A stretch of DNA of 64,000 nt, from contig CM076261.1 of assembly GCA_038380795.1 (NCBI GenBank), forward strand, positions 11,910,556-11,974,555, written 5' to 3'. Positions 37,501-49,439 of the stretch are shown here, in pieces (position 1 is the first letter of the stretch; each line of letters begins with the position of its first letter). This stretch comes from Pyrocephalus nanus. Its lineage: Eukaryota > Chordata > Aves > Passeriformes > Tyrannidae. A model generated the notes under the pieces. The model was not told the DNA's origin. It searched no databases and worked only from the letters and a program-made list of their open reading frames with translations. A program made the position numbers and the translations under genes.

Positions 37501-39099
37501 TTCTTTCCAATGTGGTCTTCTCTAGCCTCTAATTAGAGAACAAACTGTTAGAAGCAACCACAAGCAGTCATATGTTTGCATGCCAAATCCACCTTAACAA
37601 GTCCTATCTCTATGTTATTTTCTCATGAACACCAATTCAACTGGGGCATTTTTTCCTTTTTGACTACAAATATGTTGGTGCAAGCAGTAAACAGTGTCCT
37701 GAGGGACAAGAGCCAAAAAGGATCTGAGCAGATTCTGTGCATGCTGTTGATTCTTTTTTCCTTAGAAATTACATAAAAAGTAACTTGCCACCTGTGTTTG
37801 AATTTCTACCAAATAGGCTCTTTAACTCATCTGTAGAATAGAGAATTATTATCAAAATTATTTTGACCTTCTTAGTCTTAGAAGTCATAATACAGTATAT
37901 ATCCTCAAAAGAATTATGATTTACAAGATTTGAATTTATGGAAAAAGAAAATCACTAAGTCATACTTATAAAAGAATATAAAAGGCATTTGTTTTGTACT
38001 TTTAATTCCTTGCTTGTCATCTATTCCTCTGGCGTTTGAAATAATATTTGAAACTTAAGATACAGTAATGGATCTGTTTCCAGATACACTTCAGCTATAT
38101 GAGGGCTTGTTTCACATGTGTACATATGCCATACTGAGAAGGGAATGTTAATTATATCCTGATAAAGGGAACCCATAAAACATGGGTCAAGTGTATTTTT
38201 GAAAAATGTCATCTAGCTATTATTTCATTATGTGCAAATGTATTCATACAGTATATTCTAAAAGAACTGAGGAAAGAAAAACTTCCCCCATCCCCTAAAA
38301 GACGGGAATACTTTCTTGGACAACATACTGATTTTAAATGAATCTATTAAGAAACAGCTATTCACCAATCTGACATTGTGTGCCATAATTTCTGCAATAA
38401 CACATCAGTACCCTAATGACAGTCAAGGTCCATATAAATTACTGAATTCAATTTTAAACCTTGCTCTGGCATTTTATTACAGGTGGTTTTGTCATTACTA
38501 TCATGGCATCCATGATGCATATATCTATATCCATATATATCTTCTACCTCCTGTATTTATAACAGACCTACTGGAATATCAACATCCACTCACAGTGTTA
38601 AAATTTTGCATGACATAAAAGCACACAAGATGGTGCAGAGATATTTCTAGGGCTTAGTCTTAGGATAATTCCAGAAATATTAATGTAATGTATAAACCAT
38701 GCCAACTATGAACAAATTTTGAGAAAAAAACTTTTTGTTTACGTTGGGATATAATACTGTGATAGAGTTGATTGACTGCAATGTGTAAAGTTATAAAAGT
38801 AATTTACTAATTTACCAGGTATAATGACTATTCAGGTAAGTATATTTAAATGAATAAAGTAGAATAAAAGCCATTCAAGCATCCCTGTTCATTTTAGGAC
38901 ACATAAACAAGCATACTTTGTGAAAGGTTTGGAAAAAAACCAAAAATCACGAAACTAAATGTTAAAAAAAATCAAAGAGATGAAACTCCACATTTACTTA
39001 ACAATGAGATTTATTCTTTGTAGCAAGAAAAGGAAGAATATTTTAATAAAGGAAGGCCTCTAGTTTTTACTGGTAAATTTTAAAAAAACTCAAGGACAT
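34519..39099. other. AT-rich sequence with a 21-bp tandem duplication
   Basis: About 4.6 kb without a recognised gene or element. At 36170-36211 a 21-bp unit (caatgttagtaatgtagtgtt) is repeated once with three or four changes. Frames of 85-100 codons at 35497-35754, 35797-36078, 36938-37240 and 38316-38618 show no conserved motif. It is one of the longest unexplained blocks of the window. Confidence 0.5.
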
Positions 39100-39271
39100 G
39101 CTGAAGTTGTGTATGAGGGGCAAGAAAATGCCTTAACTCTGTGTGAGCACTACTCAGCAATAATAAAAACATCCCTGGGTTATCAACACTGTTGCCAGAA
39201 CAAACCCAAAACACAGCCCCATACTAACCACAAAGAAGAAAATTAATTCTATCACAGCCAAAATCAGCAAA
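39100..39271 (-). mobile_element. ERVL-like LTR, U3 end (minus strand)
   Basis: Minus-strand copy of the LTR 5' end: 'aaatgccttaactctgtgtg', 'agcactactcagcaataata', 'gggttatcaacactgttgcc', 'acagccccatactaacc', 'aagaaaattaattctatcac' and 'agccaaaatcagca' at the terminus. It is the same region as the plus-strand piece at 31586-31760 and belongs to the same family. Only about 170 bp survive. Confidence 0.78.
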
Positions 39272-39429
39272 CCAAGCTAAACACTCAATACACCAGGGCT
39301 AGACTGAAGCCCATCAGTTCCTGAGCAGAGCATGTCTAACAGTCCTGAAATCCCCTCTTTTTCTTTTCATTGCTGAACATGACATTATAGGGTACTACAT
39401 ATCTTCGCAGTTAGCTGAGGTCATTTGTT
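39272..39429. other. Spacer between two LTR fragments
   Basis: About 160 bp of unrecognised sequence between two LTR pieces of the same orientation. It might be internal or flanking element DNA; I see no coding signal. Confidence 0.35.
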
Positions 39430-39711
39430 GTCTTTGTTTCCTCCCAGCCTATTCACTGTCATGGGGCAGAATGCGAAACAGAATCATAGAATTACAGGAT
39501 CATTAAAGCTGGAAAAAGTTGGAAAAGACCTCCTATCCTCTAGCAGATTGACACTCCTGCCCAACTTAGTTGAGAGTGCAGAAGTTGTTGATGCTTTGCA
39601 GACACAGTCCACAGTGCAGTGCACTGTTTTTGTCAAAAATCTAAAACACAGCACCGAATGAGCTGCTATGAAAAGATTTAACTCTACCAGAGCCAGACCC
39701 AGTACACCAAC
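39430..39711 (-). mobile_element. Second, related LTR fragment split by a CR1 tail
   Basis: The left part ('cctcccagcctattcactgt', 'catggggcagaatgcgaaa') and the right part ('gatgctttgcagacacagtc', 'actgtttttgtcaaaaatct', 'aaaacacagcacc', 'gagccagacccagtaca') read as consecutive portions of an LTR U3 on the minus strand. It is related to, but distinct from, the copy at 39100-39271. The two parts are separated by CR1 sequence at 39480-39590, which makes this look like a nested insertion. The 78-codon frame at 39425-39661 crosses all of this and is not a gene. Confidence 0.55.
39480..39590 (-). repeat. CR1 LINE 3' terminus nested in an LTR
   Basis: Minus-strand CR1 tail: 'cagaatcatagaattacagg', then 'gttggaaaagacctcctatc' and a decayed 'gagtgcagaa' end. 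It lies between two halves of an LTR fragment, so the CR1 should be younger than that LTR. Confidence 0.65.
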
Positions 39712-40379
39712 TTAGCAATTCATTCTTAGTACATTGTTTTTGTCTAATTCCCCTGTACTTAACGGTATCTGACTAATTTCTACAATCTCAGTAGTAAGAA
39801 TAATCCACTTCTGTTGAATAAATTCCTACTAGTTCAATTCACAGTCTCCAACAATGTCATGGAACTTGTTTGTTTATTGGGGCTTGCTACTTTACAATAT
39901 TCTATCCGCATATTTGTTCCTTTCTGTATTTAATTTTATTAGGAAATACTGACTGCAATTTAATATAAAAATGGACACTGGATGAGAGGTGGATTGTTAA
40001 TACTAGGATTGTCACCTGCTGTCTACATTGAACTCATGACAGGACACAGGTTTTGGTCACAAATTTAAGATACTTGGTCTCAGAGCTTGAGTTTTTAATG
40101 AAGGCTCTGTGGACCTTTCTGTGAGTGATTAGTCAGAATACCTGACACAATCTGATAACCAGATGGTAAGAGCAAATATGGAGACAGTGAGCAATTGAGA
40201 TGGTAACATAGGGCAAGAGTTCTGAAAGAAGATTACATAAGGTATATATTAATTAGGGTAGAAGTGATTAGCAGAGCACAATGATTAAGTGACATAATTT
40301 TGAAGGGCATAGAGAATGCAGATGCCCTGAAATTATTTGACAGAGTAATGGGCTGAAAAACAAAGGGCATGAACCAAAG
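39712..40379. other. AT-rich sequence, no gene seen
   Basis: About 670 bp with no repeat or open frame of note. Confidence 0.6.
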
Positions 40380-40560
40380 CTAAGAAAAGACTGGTCAGCA
40401 AGGGACTTCAGGATAAATTTCTTCACACAGAAGGTAATTAATGTATAGCACTACAAGCTATTAGGTGGCAATAAACTAACCCTCAGATGCTAAAGATATC
40501 TGAAAGCAGACAGATAACTGTATGAGCTGGATAGACTAAGTCTGTGTATTATGTCTGCCA
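40380..40560 (+). repeat. Possible very old CR1-type LINE 3' region
   Basis: The phrase 'ggataaatttcttcacacagaaggtaatta' resembles the CR1 3' region 'aaatttcttcacacagaagg'. The part that follows, with 'gctggatagactaagtctg', resembles the end of ancient CR1/L3-type elements. Divergence is high and no octamer tail remains, so this is a weak call. Confidence 0.35.
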
Positions 40561-40676
40561 CCAGAATGACAAAGGTAAAGCATTACTTAAATTACCAGGA
40601 TAATAAATGAAGTTGTTTCAGTAAGACAGTGTTAAACACCAAAGGCAAGCACAATAAGTTTAGTGTATAGTTCTCC

Positions 40677-40765
40677 ACCAAAAAAAAAAAAAAACAAAAC
40701 CCAAAACAAACAAACAAACAAAAAACCAACAAACAAAAACCACACACACAAAAAAACACATCCAA
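40677..40765. repeat. A/C-rich (CAAA)n tract
   Basis: An A-run of 14-16 is followed by caaa units, ccaacaaac and cacacacac, together about 90 bp. Confidence 0.9.
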
Positions 40766-43700
40766 AAAACATAGAACTTGTGTTACTCAAAAATATTTTA
40801 AGCTAAATGTTTCTTCCTGCTTTTACTTCTAACAAAAAAACCCAACAATTTTGGAAGCATCTCCCATGGAAGTTGTGTCTCCAAAATAAAGGAACAAAAG
40901 AGGGCTTGTTAAAAGCCACAATTCTTCCTGGGAAGCCAAGAGCAGGAACTTTAAAATTCAGAAGTTTCTCCCTGTAGCTTTTTAGCTGAATTTCCTGCTC
41001 TCAGATCCAGACATGGGGCAGGCTGAGTGTATCTTCAAGAGAAGATATCTGTAATATATTTTACCAACCTAGCTGCAGCAATTGAGCACTCAGAAAAAAT
41101 AGGCTATGTGCTAGCCCACATGGCTGTCCAGCACTGAGCATAACAGTGTTCCTTCATCCATTCGACATAGATGCCCCAAAAAAGTTCTTCTGCCTTTTCC
41201 CATATCTACTTACCCCCACACTGAACAGCCAAACCAAAACTACCCACCACCATGCTGGATCCAACTCTGTTTTTATCTTTACGGTCCACCAACCTAAACT
41301 AACACCCCACTCACTCCACCTTTTTTTTTTTACCTTTAGCATATGCTGCAAACACCTCGAGACTTCCACTCCACTAGCAAGAGTTAGGTTCTCCCAGAGC
41401 AGCACCAACTGGAACTTTGTGAGCACTTTTCTGGACACCCCATGCCAGCACTGATATGCTACTCTGAAATGCCCCCAAAAATCCAAGTGGCTGTGTATAG
41501 CTGGTAGGGCCCAGCTGATGGAGAGTAGCTGATACCAAAAAACATCACCCTGCTGCTGGGAAGTTTCAGCTTAGGTAACCCAATCTGCTGTTATATAACA
41601 GCCAATTATTGGCCTGGAATTATTAGTGACTAGTTTTCCACTGGATAAAAGCCTTCTGTGTGTGAGAGCTGCACCCATAGTATGCAGTGACACAGTTTGA
41701 TGCCTGGCTGTGAATTCTCACTGCTCTCCTCTGTGGTTCCTGCAGCTCCTGAGCAAAGACAGAACAACTTAGATGGCACTGGAAGTAACTTATTCCTTTC
41801 TAAGCATAGAAGCACACACAGTAAATACAGCTGTCTTAGAGCTTAGTTCAGAAGTGTATCAGAACATCAGCTAAGATATTTAACATCTTCAACTTTCCCT
41901 AGTAGAGACTGAAATAACTTCAAAATATGCAGGGGCAGGGGAGTAAGCAAAAGAATAATGTATGTAGGCTGTATATTGTCTGAGATCAAAAGCATTAGCC
42001 TTCATTCTCCTGCAGATGAATTTATGTGCTATGAAAGGTATTTATTAGCATCAGGTGTTTTATGAACAATATCTAAATAACACAATGTCATGCAATTTTA
42101 AATTTCATATTGTTCTACTTTGCTTTAGCTTCTCTCCCCACTCAAAAGAAAGCAAACCAAAATAAACTGTCAGTATTGGATTTTGCAAATTTAAAATTTC
42201 GAAGTGCTTTTACAAGGTAAACAATTGAATCTCTATGATACAATTAATACCATTTATGGACTGTATCCTAAAATCCAGTTTTAATGGAAATTTTTTTTTT
42301 CTGTATTCCCATAGAACATGTTTAAGCTGAATTCAACTGATCTAAAATTAACTGCAATAATTTTCCAAGTCAAATGGCTATATAAATATTTCAACATTAG
42401 CACTTTTAATTAGGGTAATGGAACTTAAGTAATTTCCACATTTCATATCTCTGAGTTATCTTTGCATAATAAGGGAATGTAGATCATTCTATAAAAAGCT
42501 TTTGAAGAGATTTATATACTAAGAAACCAAAATGAGCCATTATCCAACTCAAATGAGTGGCCTTTATTACATTTAAATCATCAGTCAGGATGATCTCTGA
42601 GTTTGAAACATGGATCCTCTCCAGACTGATAGGGAGTTCAGCCTAAGAGTAACAGCACTCAAGTTGCAGTATAAATGCAGGAGAAAGCAAGTATGGAATT
42701 CAATTTACAAATGGTAATTTCTGCTAAAAACTTCCTGGTTATTCTGTTCCCAAATAAACTGAACAAAAAGTACATAACTGTCCTCAAAACAGATTTGTGG
42801 ACGTGGAGCTTATGCCTAAGAAGCTCATTTTAAGACAGGAATAAGTCTTTTTTCAGACAGCTCATATCAGCAGTAAATAGTTTAGATACATGCCCATTTG
42901 TGAAAGAAGAGATTGGTGATACTGACCTTCTTTGTATGGCTCTACAAAGGAAGAGTGATATCAGGGAGGTAACTGCTTATTTGACAAGAGCTTTGTCTAG
43001 GCATAGAACCGTAAAATAATTTTTAACAATCCCAAAGGCTAAAGCAGCCAGGAAATTGTGTTCATATATTCTTGCTTTCTTTTCATGTATAGTTCTTAAA
43101 AATTCAAATTTTCACATATTATTGAATGCTGTTTTGACAGAAATTCTAAATATGATGGAAATTTATCACCAGAAAGTGATTGTTACAGGTATAAGCACCC
43201 TTTATAATTCCTATGGCCATTCATCAACCAGTATTATGACAAAAGAAATTCTGTATCAATGAGGAAAATGTTTGAAAGCATACAGAAATCTGAATTCTTG
43301 TTATACCCCAAATTCAGGGGTATATCAGGAGGAGGTGGGAAGGGAAGAAGAGGGGAAATAGGGAATTAACATATTTATTTCAAAGTCATTACAGCAATTC
43401 TAACATGAAATAAGAATAATTCCTATAAATTATGACCATTGTTTCTTCTCATACTATTGTTCATTCTGCAAGGTACCAAGCAGACAGTGTGGATATCAGG
43501 AATGATTTCCAGTCTGTTACCTTCCTCACAGGATATTAATGTGAGATATGCTGTCTCCTACCAGCATAGTTAAACATTTCCTGGTCCCCAATCTGGACTC
43601 TGGCTGCTAGAGACTCAGCAGAACAAAACTTTGACTAGAATTCCTTTACTGACTGAATTAAAAGGAGATAGACACTGAGCAAATCCTTGAATTCAGCTAT

Positions 43701-44128
43701 TTCTTGTAACAGTTACCTGGGCATAGGAACAGTCCCAGGCAGCACAGCCAGGAGAACGAAAGAACTATTTGCCCCTGCCCTGCACCAACATATTAACATA
43801 TCATAGACTTTTCTTTCTCCAAGATTACTTCACTCATCTGAGGGTAGAGGACAGACCCATAAAGGTATGGAGTTTTTCTTCCCTCTACTAATCATCCAGC
43901 CTTGTGCCTTTCCCAACATCTTTCTACCATTAATGTTGTTACATTTTACTTGGAAAGGACAAAGGTAATTTTCAGTTTCCTAAAAAAGACTGCCCTGACA
44001 CATCTAAAAATTGTTTTCCCTTTAAGATTTGTAATAGTTTCACTCTAGGTCAATATTGTTCAGGAAACTGAAATCTCTTCTATATTTGGGAGTCTGCATA
44101 CTGGAAAAATATCAAACAAAAAAGTAAT
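40766..44128. other. Mostly AT-rich; paired frames at 41146-41486
   Basis: The block 41130-41620 is richer in GC. Open frames of 102 codons (plus, 41146-41454) and 110 codons (minus, 41154-41486) lie exactly opposite each other, usually a sign of stop-poor composition and not of a gene. Neither product is recognised. A perfect 16-bp palindrome (gctgttatataacagc) lies at 41587-41602. The rest, to 44128, is AT-rich DNA without recognised features. Confidence 0.45.
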
Positions 44129-44178
44129 TAATAAATTATTTTAATTAATTAATTTAATTAATTAATTAAACAAAAAAT
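44129..44178. repeat. (TTAA/AATT)n simple repeat
   Basis: About 50 bp of taattaatt units with a few interruptions, self-complementary along its length. A similar, shorter stretch lies at 59099-59123. Confidence 0.88.
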
Positions 44179-44559
44179 AAACACAGCTTTGTTTATCTAC
44201 AGATGGGAAGCCACAGCCTGAAGGAGGTTTCATATCATTTACTCACATAACTGATTTATCTCCTTGCTTCCAGTTACATTACTGCTAATAATAATCTTAT
44301 TACACATGTAATTACTTTATTCTTAAGCATTCATGTTCAAACAGTTAACTTTTCTTTAATCCAATGAATTGTCTGCAGCAGTATAAAAATTTTATACCTA
44401 CACTGTATGAATTCAGACTCTGATGTTCGTACTTGGCTTGTGACCATATTGGCTGATTCTAATACAAACAGAAATCCTGGTTAAACATATTTCACTAAAA
44501 AGACAAATCTCACATCAATTAAAAAAATAAATACAAGCACCTAAATACTCTTGGGCACA

Positions 44560-44689
44560 TAGTGTGACTCTTGGAGAAGGTCCTGTGCAGGGCAAAGAGT
44601 TTGACGCAGTGATCCTTGTGGGTCCCTTCCAACTCAGCATATTCTGTGATTCTGTGATTCTGTGATTCTGTGATTCTATGATTCTGTCA
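44560..44689 (+). repeat. CR1 LINE 3' end with expanded octamer tail
   Basis: Plus-strand CR1 end: 'cttggagaaggtcctgtgca', 'tgatccttgtgggtcccttc', 'caactcag', then six octamer units attctgtg/attctatg at 44640-44687. Most avian CR1 copies carry two to four units, so the tail has either been kept long or expanded by slippage. Confidence 0.92.
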
Positions 44690-45689
44690 AATGTACACGT
44701 ACAGGAATATTTGCTATAATATGAACATTAACCAAAAGAGGGGAGATTAGATCACCAAGTAGAGACTAAGCCAGATATAAAATACGATTCTAGAAATTAT
44801 TTATTACATTACTCCTTTTCTCTAACTCACCGTCAGAGTGGAAAATCCTAGGGGAAAAGAAAAATCTCTAATATGACTACTCCAAGTGCTGAACCCAGAG
44901 GTGATTTAAGGCTGTGAATCATCTCAGAATCTATTCCTATGTTCACTCAAGTTTCTCAGCTACATTGACCTTCCCTTCAGTTTACTGTGCTAAAAATTAT
45001 TTAAGATTAACAATTTGCTGCATAACTGCGCTAATTAAGCTTTATCATATGTCAGTAGCCAAGCAACCACAAGTATTTATATACATTTATATGTAAGAAT
45101 ACACACGCGCACACACATATGTTCTATAGAGAAAAGTATAAATCAGTGGAAAATAAAAAATACTGCAGACTCAGGAAGTAAACAAAAAACAACTCTTAGA
45201 TTCCTCTATGCATGCAATAATCAAACAAATGCAATTGTCATCAGCTTAGTTTCTTAATGAAACAAGTGTTAGCCATTTGACTTTCAAAACCTTGGTCTCC
45301 CAACCCCTAAACAATTTTTAAACTTATGGACAATATCAGAGTTTATCAAAAGGGCAACTGGCTGTACTACAACTGGTAGACAAGTATTTAGTAATGCCAG
45401 TGGAGGAAACAAAGTGCCCAGACCAAGACTGCTTGAATTGCCTCACAACCTGCAAATCTAATCAGCTGTATGCAATTCTGGCCAGCAGATGCAGCAGTAG
45501 ATGGGAGCCAGTGGGCCAGCCAAATGCACAGGAATTAACAGTGGTCTGATTAGGTTACATGGAGAACAGAAGGCAGAGATATGGAATGAAGGTCTGTCCC
45601 ATCAGTAAAGCAATGCTGGAAGGGATGAAGAAAAGATTTTAGTATAAATAAGGAACTGGAAAAAAACAGAGATTTTGAGAGCAGGAAAT
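44690..45689. other. AT-rich sequence, no gene seen
   Basis: About 1 kb. It includes a short alternating purine-pyrimidine stretch (acacacgcgcacacacatatg) at 45101-45121. No coding or RNA feature. Confidence 0.55.
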
Positions 45690-45805
45690 TATACTTGTAT
45701 TTAGAGCACACAGGAAGAAACTTAGTGTATTTCAGCAGAGTAAGAGAGACCCAGACAACCTACTGAAGTCTTTTCCTATCTGAAATATTCTATGAATCTA
45801 GGGGA
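45690..45805 (+). repeat. Degenerate CR1 LINE 3' terminus
   Basis: The end reads 'gacccagacaacctactgaa', 'gtcttttcctatctgaaata', 'ttctatgaatct', a worn version of the CR1 terminus (dactagatgacctcctgaggtc...ccaacct-aa-attctatgattct pattern). It is an old plus-strand insertion. Confidence 0.5.
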
Positions 45806-48800
45806 GGAAGAATCCAGTGTACAAAACACACTGTTCCATCATAAATGTGACTTCAGTAATTCTAATGCTTCCCAAAAAAATGTTTCCCCTAAATTCTGTT
45901 TTTTTCAGGTCCAATTAGAAGATTCATGCCTTATTCATGCCCATGCAGTACCAAGGTGCTTAGTACTAAAGTTTTTAAGGTTTTCTAACTTTTTGTGAAA
46001 AACAAGTATTTCCCAAAATGTCATCAGTATTTCTGTAGCAATAATCTCTGGCCCTAATTTGAGTACTTTATTATATGATAGTTAGAAGCCTAACTTCTCC
46101 ACATGCTGCTTACTTCAGACCTTATTAGAACTAGAGTTTCTGGTAAAGAAGACCTAATGACTTTGCAGTGTCATTCCTTGACTGTGGGAGGATTTGAATT
46201 TTCCTTTTGAACATCATTACATCCTCATGATTCCTACTGACAATGCTCTACTTGAGGCAAGAGAGTGTGCTTAATGCTTTACTGAGAAATTATAAGAAGT
46301 ATCCTTGCAAATACTTTTCAAATTTTTTTCTGTTATTGTGCTAGCAGGCAAAAGGTATGACCACTTTCTAACTACAAAGCAGGCTGTTCTGCTAGCTGAA
46401 CAGAAAGACATTCATAATCTTTTAGGATGAAAAAATGGTAATTTATAATTTCTGTACCTAAGGTCTTGTAACTGATGATTGATGTAGTCTCCATTTAAAA
46501 GTCCTCAGCCTTAGATAAACGCAAAACTACCTAAAATTTACTCCTGCTCCAACAGCGCCAGTCTGGTTTCGCAATTGAAATTTGAAGGTGTTGGGGTGTG
46601 TCACCTCCTTTAGGGGGAGGCTATGTCTCTATTTGCCTGTGAGGAAATTTCTCTATCTGGTCCACCTGATCAGTGCATGTCCCACACAGCAGAGTACTGC
46701 AGGAATCTTTGCATACTGGGTATGATATTTTTAAAGTTAACATAAATACAAGAGGATACCAGTACTGTACATGGACAGGTCTACACAGGATGAGGACTGG
46801 GTTCAGATGAAACATAATGAAAATAAATATTCGAGACAGAAAAATTAAAACAGACTCTGACAAAAAAAATTGCCCACCAAAATTACATTAAGGCTATTTA
46901 TTACAAAACTTTGAAAAGTTCATGACAGAGAAGAGAAAGGTACAGCTATCATTAAACAAGATCTATAACAATAGTACATGAATTTCTATCAGGAGTGGAG
47001 GGTCCTGGGGTCCTCATTGTTGTTCAACCTCAATCTGGGTGTTAATAGTGGGTGCAAATGTTACTCTTTTTGAGGAATTCATCATTTAACAGTTTACACA
47101 ACTCTGTACCTTACAATTAATCCTCTAGAAAGTGAAATTAGGAATACAGAATTGTTATTCAGCAAGATTTATATTAATTTCTGCTTTTAAGAACAGAGAA
47201 CAAACAATATTCCTAAGAACTTACACAAAAACTTCTTTACCTCAATAATTGAAGGTTTAAGATGTTTTGAAGTTTCATAAACCATGAAAAGGCCCCTTGG
47301 GAGTATCATTTTCTCAATGGGAAACATAAATGAGCTCCTGAGATAAACCTTATGAAATTGGTTGGGGGTTTATCTGTGGGGCTTTTTTGTAGCTATGCAA
47401 TGCAGAAAGTTGTTAGAATTATTTTTGTAGACAAGCACAGGGCTCTTAAGTAGAGTGTTTCAGCCTACTTTAGAGACAAGCAAACTTAACTACACTCCAA
47501 TTATTAACAAAAGGTTTTAAAAATTTATTTATAAAATGAAAATCCACGATAAATAAGTCTTTAACATAATGTATCTTTAAATTTGAAAGTTACTTTGCCT
47601 TTCGTTTAAATAAACTTATTTGCTCCTTTGCAAGCTGTTGGACACAATGCTTCACCAAGGCCTTCAATATAATTAGTGTCATTTCCTGAGTGGATACTTG
47701 GCTAAGGTTAAGAAGAATTTGAGATATAAAGAATTATGAGAGTTAGTGTTTGATCCAATTAGGAAAGTTTGACAGGAAAAAGGTATCCTCTTTGGAAAAA
47801 ATATTTCCAATACCTGGATTTCCTCTATTTTACATCAGGTTGAAAAACTAATGTTTTAAGAATAAAATTCATGTTTTTCCCAAAAATAAGTAGCTGACCT
47901 ACAGCTACCTATATTCTCAATGTTCAACAAGTACACCAGATACATAGATTCAGTTTAAGCAGGTGCTGTAGGAACCATTCCTCTTTCTTTTCTATATAAA
48001 CAGGAATTAATAAATTAGTTAATGTTGTTTCTTACCTGAAGATTACCTTGTGGGACTGAAAGCTAGAGCTGGTTTACTTATTTTTTTTATCTTCTTTAGA
48101 AATTACTATTACTTTTACCCATTAAATTATCTCACGTCTTTGGGACCATTCAACTTTGTCAAAGTGAAGTGTTTATTAGCACAACAAAAGACTTCAAAGC
48201 TTACCTCTTGACAAAACTGTGAGACTTCTTGCTCTTTATTTTAACATAGAAACTTTCTAATTCTAAGGATGCCGGTATTTATTATAAACTTTAAAATATT
48301 AAAATGCACTGTAATCAAGATTACAATGAACACTCCTCAGTGCCCAGGTTTATTTTAAAGATAATTGCAAGTCTATTAGAAACAGAAAAGCTTTATTCCA
48401 AACACCAATATGCTGTAAAAGGGCTTTTTTGATAATTAGGACAACTGGAATTTTCTAGTCTTTTTGTATACTCAACTGCTTATGTTGTATGGTTTCTCCA
48501 AACTCTTTAGCTTTTAGGCTATTTCAACCTTTGATATTGTATGTTTTTACAACTCTGATTGCCTTATTAGCAAAGTAGTTTTGCCATTAGTCACAGATTC
48601 TGTTCATCTAAATTTCAGTTTTAAAATCTTTTTAAGCTGCAGGAGATTTAAAACAACAACAAAATCTCAGTTCTATTAAAGTCTAGATCCTAACATTAAA
48701 CATGGAAACTACAGCCCTGATTTAGCCCCAAGAGTCCACCAGCAAGTTCCAAGAAGAATTAAGCTTCTCAAAATGGCAATCCAAAACAATCAGCAGAAGA

Positions 48801-49439
48801 GAGTCCAGTTTAAAGTCAGATATGTTCTGCCTGAATCTGCCCACAGCAGGCCAGCAGGAAACACTGATTTTGAGGCTGAAGTGACTGATGTCCTCTTCTT
48901 CATGGGATATGCAGCCCTGCTTTTTTTTTTTTTAATATTAAATACATTTTTCTGAGCTAAAAAATAATAAAAAAAGGATTTTCTCTTTCTGTAGAAACAA
49001 AGTTTATGCCTATGACTTATAAAATAACAAGTAAAAACAATTTAAAGACTACAAGTTTTTCCTAGACTAAAAGAATTTGATGACATGTTTTTAAAGCAAA
49101 TGGCTTAACCAAGCCTATTTACTTTGAAGCCTTTTTCAGTTGAAGCTTTGATGATATATAGATAGAATTAAGAGAGCTATTAGAAAAAAAATAAAATAAA
49201 GAAAGATCAAGTGGAAAGGTATGTTGTAAACTCAGGAGTTAGAGTAGTCACTTGGAATGAACAATTGCTGGGTATCAGTCAGTCCCTACTCTCAATGATG
49301 CATTCAAATTGTATTCAAAAATTTTTTCACATATAAATAATTCTGAATTAGGAATCCAAATCCATAGTACTGAGAGTGTCGGGCATGTCACACACCTTTT
49401 GGTGCACAAGATGTTAGCAGTAAGAACGGGGTTACTCCA
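45806..49439. other. AT-rich sequence, no gene seen
   Basis: About 3.6 kb of AT-rich DNA with no recognised repeat. Frames of 60-80 codons (45792-45998, 46621-46863, 48773-48955) carry no conserved motif. Confidence 0.55.

Noticed and set aside
41587..41602. 16-bp palindrome gctgttatataacagc with a TATA-like centre
   Set aside because: It is short and expected by chance, and no gene start lies downstream.
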